A stretch of 6,094 bases of DNA, from assembly GCA_028819835.1 (NCBI GenBank), contig JAPPKR010000187.1, positions 1 through 6,094 on the forward strand, in the 5' to 3' direction. This stretch comes from a bacterium (lineage in GTDB: Bacteria > Actinomycetota > Acidimicrobiia > UBA5794 > ZC4RG35). Position 1 is the stretch's first letter, and every line of letters begins with the position of its first letter. Shown in pieces: positions 5,751 through 6,094 of the stretch. The notes beneath the pieces are model-generated. The model did not search any database. It was not told the origin of the DNA and saw only the letters and a list, made by a program, of their open reading frames with translations. Both the position numbers and the translations under genes were made by a program.

Positions 5751-6094
5751 CTACCAGAGAATCTGGTCGGAGGCTCTATCCACAGCCTGGTCGAGGGGTC
5801 CGGTGTAGATGCCGGTGGAGAGGTATTTCCACCCGGCGTCGGGGAAGATGGTCACCACCGTCCCCGAGCGCATCTCCCTCGCCACCCGCAACGCAACCGC
5901 CAACGCGGCCCCGCAGGAAGGCCCGGCGAACAACCCCTCCGCGGTGAGGAGCAGGCGAGTGTGTTCGATGGTGGACCGGAGGCGTACCAGGACCCGCCGG
6001 TCGATGCGATCCGCGTCGAAAATGGGAGGGATGTAGCCGGCCTCCATGGAGCGGAGGCCCGTGATGAGTTCTCCCACCGGAGGCTCGGCGGCCA
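5751..6094 (-). CDS. cysM: Cysteine synthase, CysM-like, C-terminal part (5' end outside window)
   Basis: The frame stays open to the right edge (AAEPPVGELITGLRSMEAGYIPP) and ends with TAG at 5751-5753, so about 114 C-terminal residues are present. It is a fold-type II PLP enzyme of the cysteine synthase/cystathionine beta-synthase family, which makes L-cysteine by beta-replacement on an activated serine. The SCGAAL segment in LFAGPSCGAALAVA matches the element whose serine binds the PLP pyridine nitrogen. The ending FPDAGWKYLSTGIYTG-LDQA...LW strongly resembles mycobacterial CysM, which uses O-phosphoserine and the sulfur-carrier protein CysO. The PLP lysine is outside the window, and the CysO partner is not visible, so the donor specificity is inferred. 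It lies upstream of, and in the same direction as, the helicase operon, with a 99-base gap. Confidence 0.88.
   Translation of the reverse strand, partial: AAEPPVGELITGLRSMEAGYIPPIFDADRIDRRVLVRLRSTIEHTRLLLTAEGLFAGPSCGAALAVALRVAREMRSGTVVTIFPDAGWKYLSTGIYTGPLDQAVDRASDQILW

Noticed and set aside
5725..5771. Nine-base inverted repeat as a rho-independent terminator for cysM.
   Set aside because: The loop is 29 bases and no T-run follows on the minus strand, so the call is not supported beyond noting the repeat.
1..6094. tRNA, rRNA, CRISPR arrays, insertion-sequence transposases or attachment sites.
   Set aside because: Nothing resembling cloverleaf genes, regularly spaced repeats, transposase motifs or direct-repeat target duplications was recognised by eye at the edges of the accessory block.

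Overview
The window looks like a chromosomal segment from a high-GC bacterium, most likely an actinomycete or relative. The evidence is the flanking genes. The left edge carries the C-terminal part of a trans-polyprenyl diphosphate synthase with the DDLLGIWG / TGKPAGNDL signature typical of actinobacterial homologues. The right edge carries the C-terminal part of a cysteine synthase whose DAGWKYLSTG...LDxA...LW ending closely resembles mycobacterial CysM. This assignment is by recognition only; no search was run.

Layout from left to right. 1-590 (+) is the polyprenyl synthase 3' part. 614-1233 (-) is a two-gene type II toxin-antitoxin cassette: a Phd/YefM-type antitoxin followed by a VapC-family PIN toxin, joined by a GTGA overlap. 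1234-1324 is an AT-rich divergent promoter/operator region. 1325-2551 (+) is a two-domain ChrA-family chromate transporter. 2548-5651 (-) is a two-gene operon reading towards chrA: a RecQ-type helicase fused to a C-terminal ComF-like phosphoribosyltransferase, then a DprA/Smf-like protein. The two overlap by ATGA, and the dprA-like gene has its own strong Shine-Dalgarno. 5751-6094 (-) is the partial cysM-like gene.

The most striking feature is in the helicase. Its frame is intact over about 705 codons except for one in-frame TAG at 5442-5444, exactly at the Walker A lysine (TGWG-[TAG]-S). A single A-to-T change from AAG explains it. Everything downstream (DEAH box, motifs III-VI, four-cysteine zinc site, PRPP-type motif) is open and looks conserved. 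The gene is therefore a very recent pseudogene, carries a sequence error, or depends on readthrough. TAG is the apparent normal terminator of two other genes here, which argues against general amber recoding.

The helicase/dprA-like block is much less GC-rich than its flanks (hand-counted 60-base lines: 27 and 33 GC inside, 40 and 45 outside). Together with the toxin-antitoxin cassette this suggests an accessory insertion between housekeeping genes. A RecQ + ComF-like + DprA-like set brings together three domains linked to single-stranded DNA handling and competence. It could be a DNA-processing or defence module; that role is inference.
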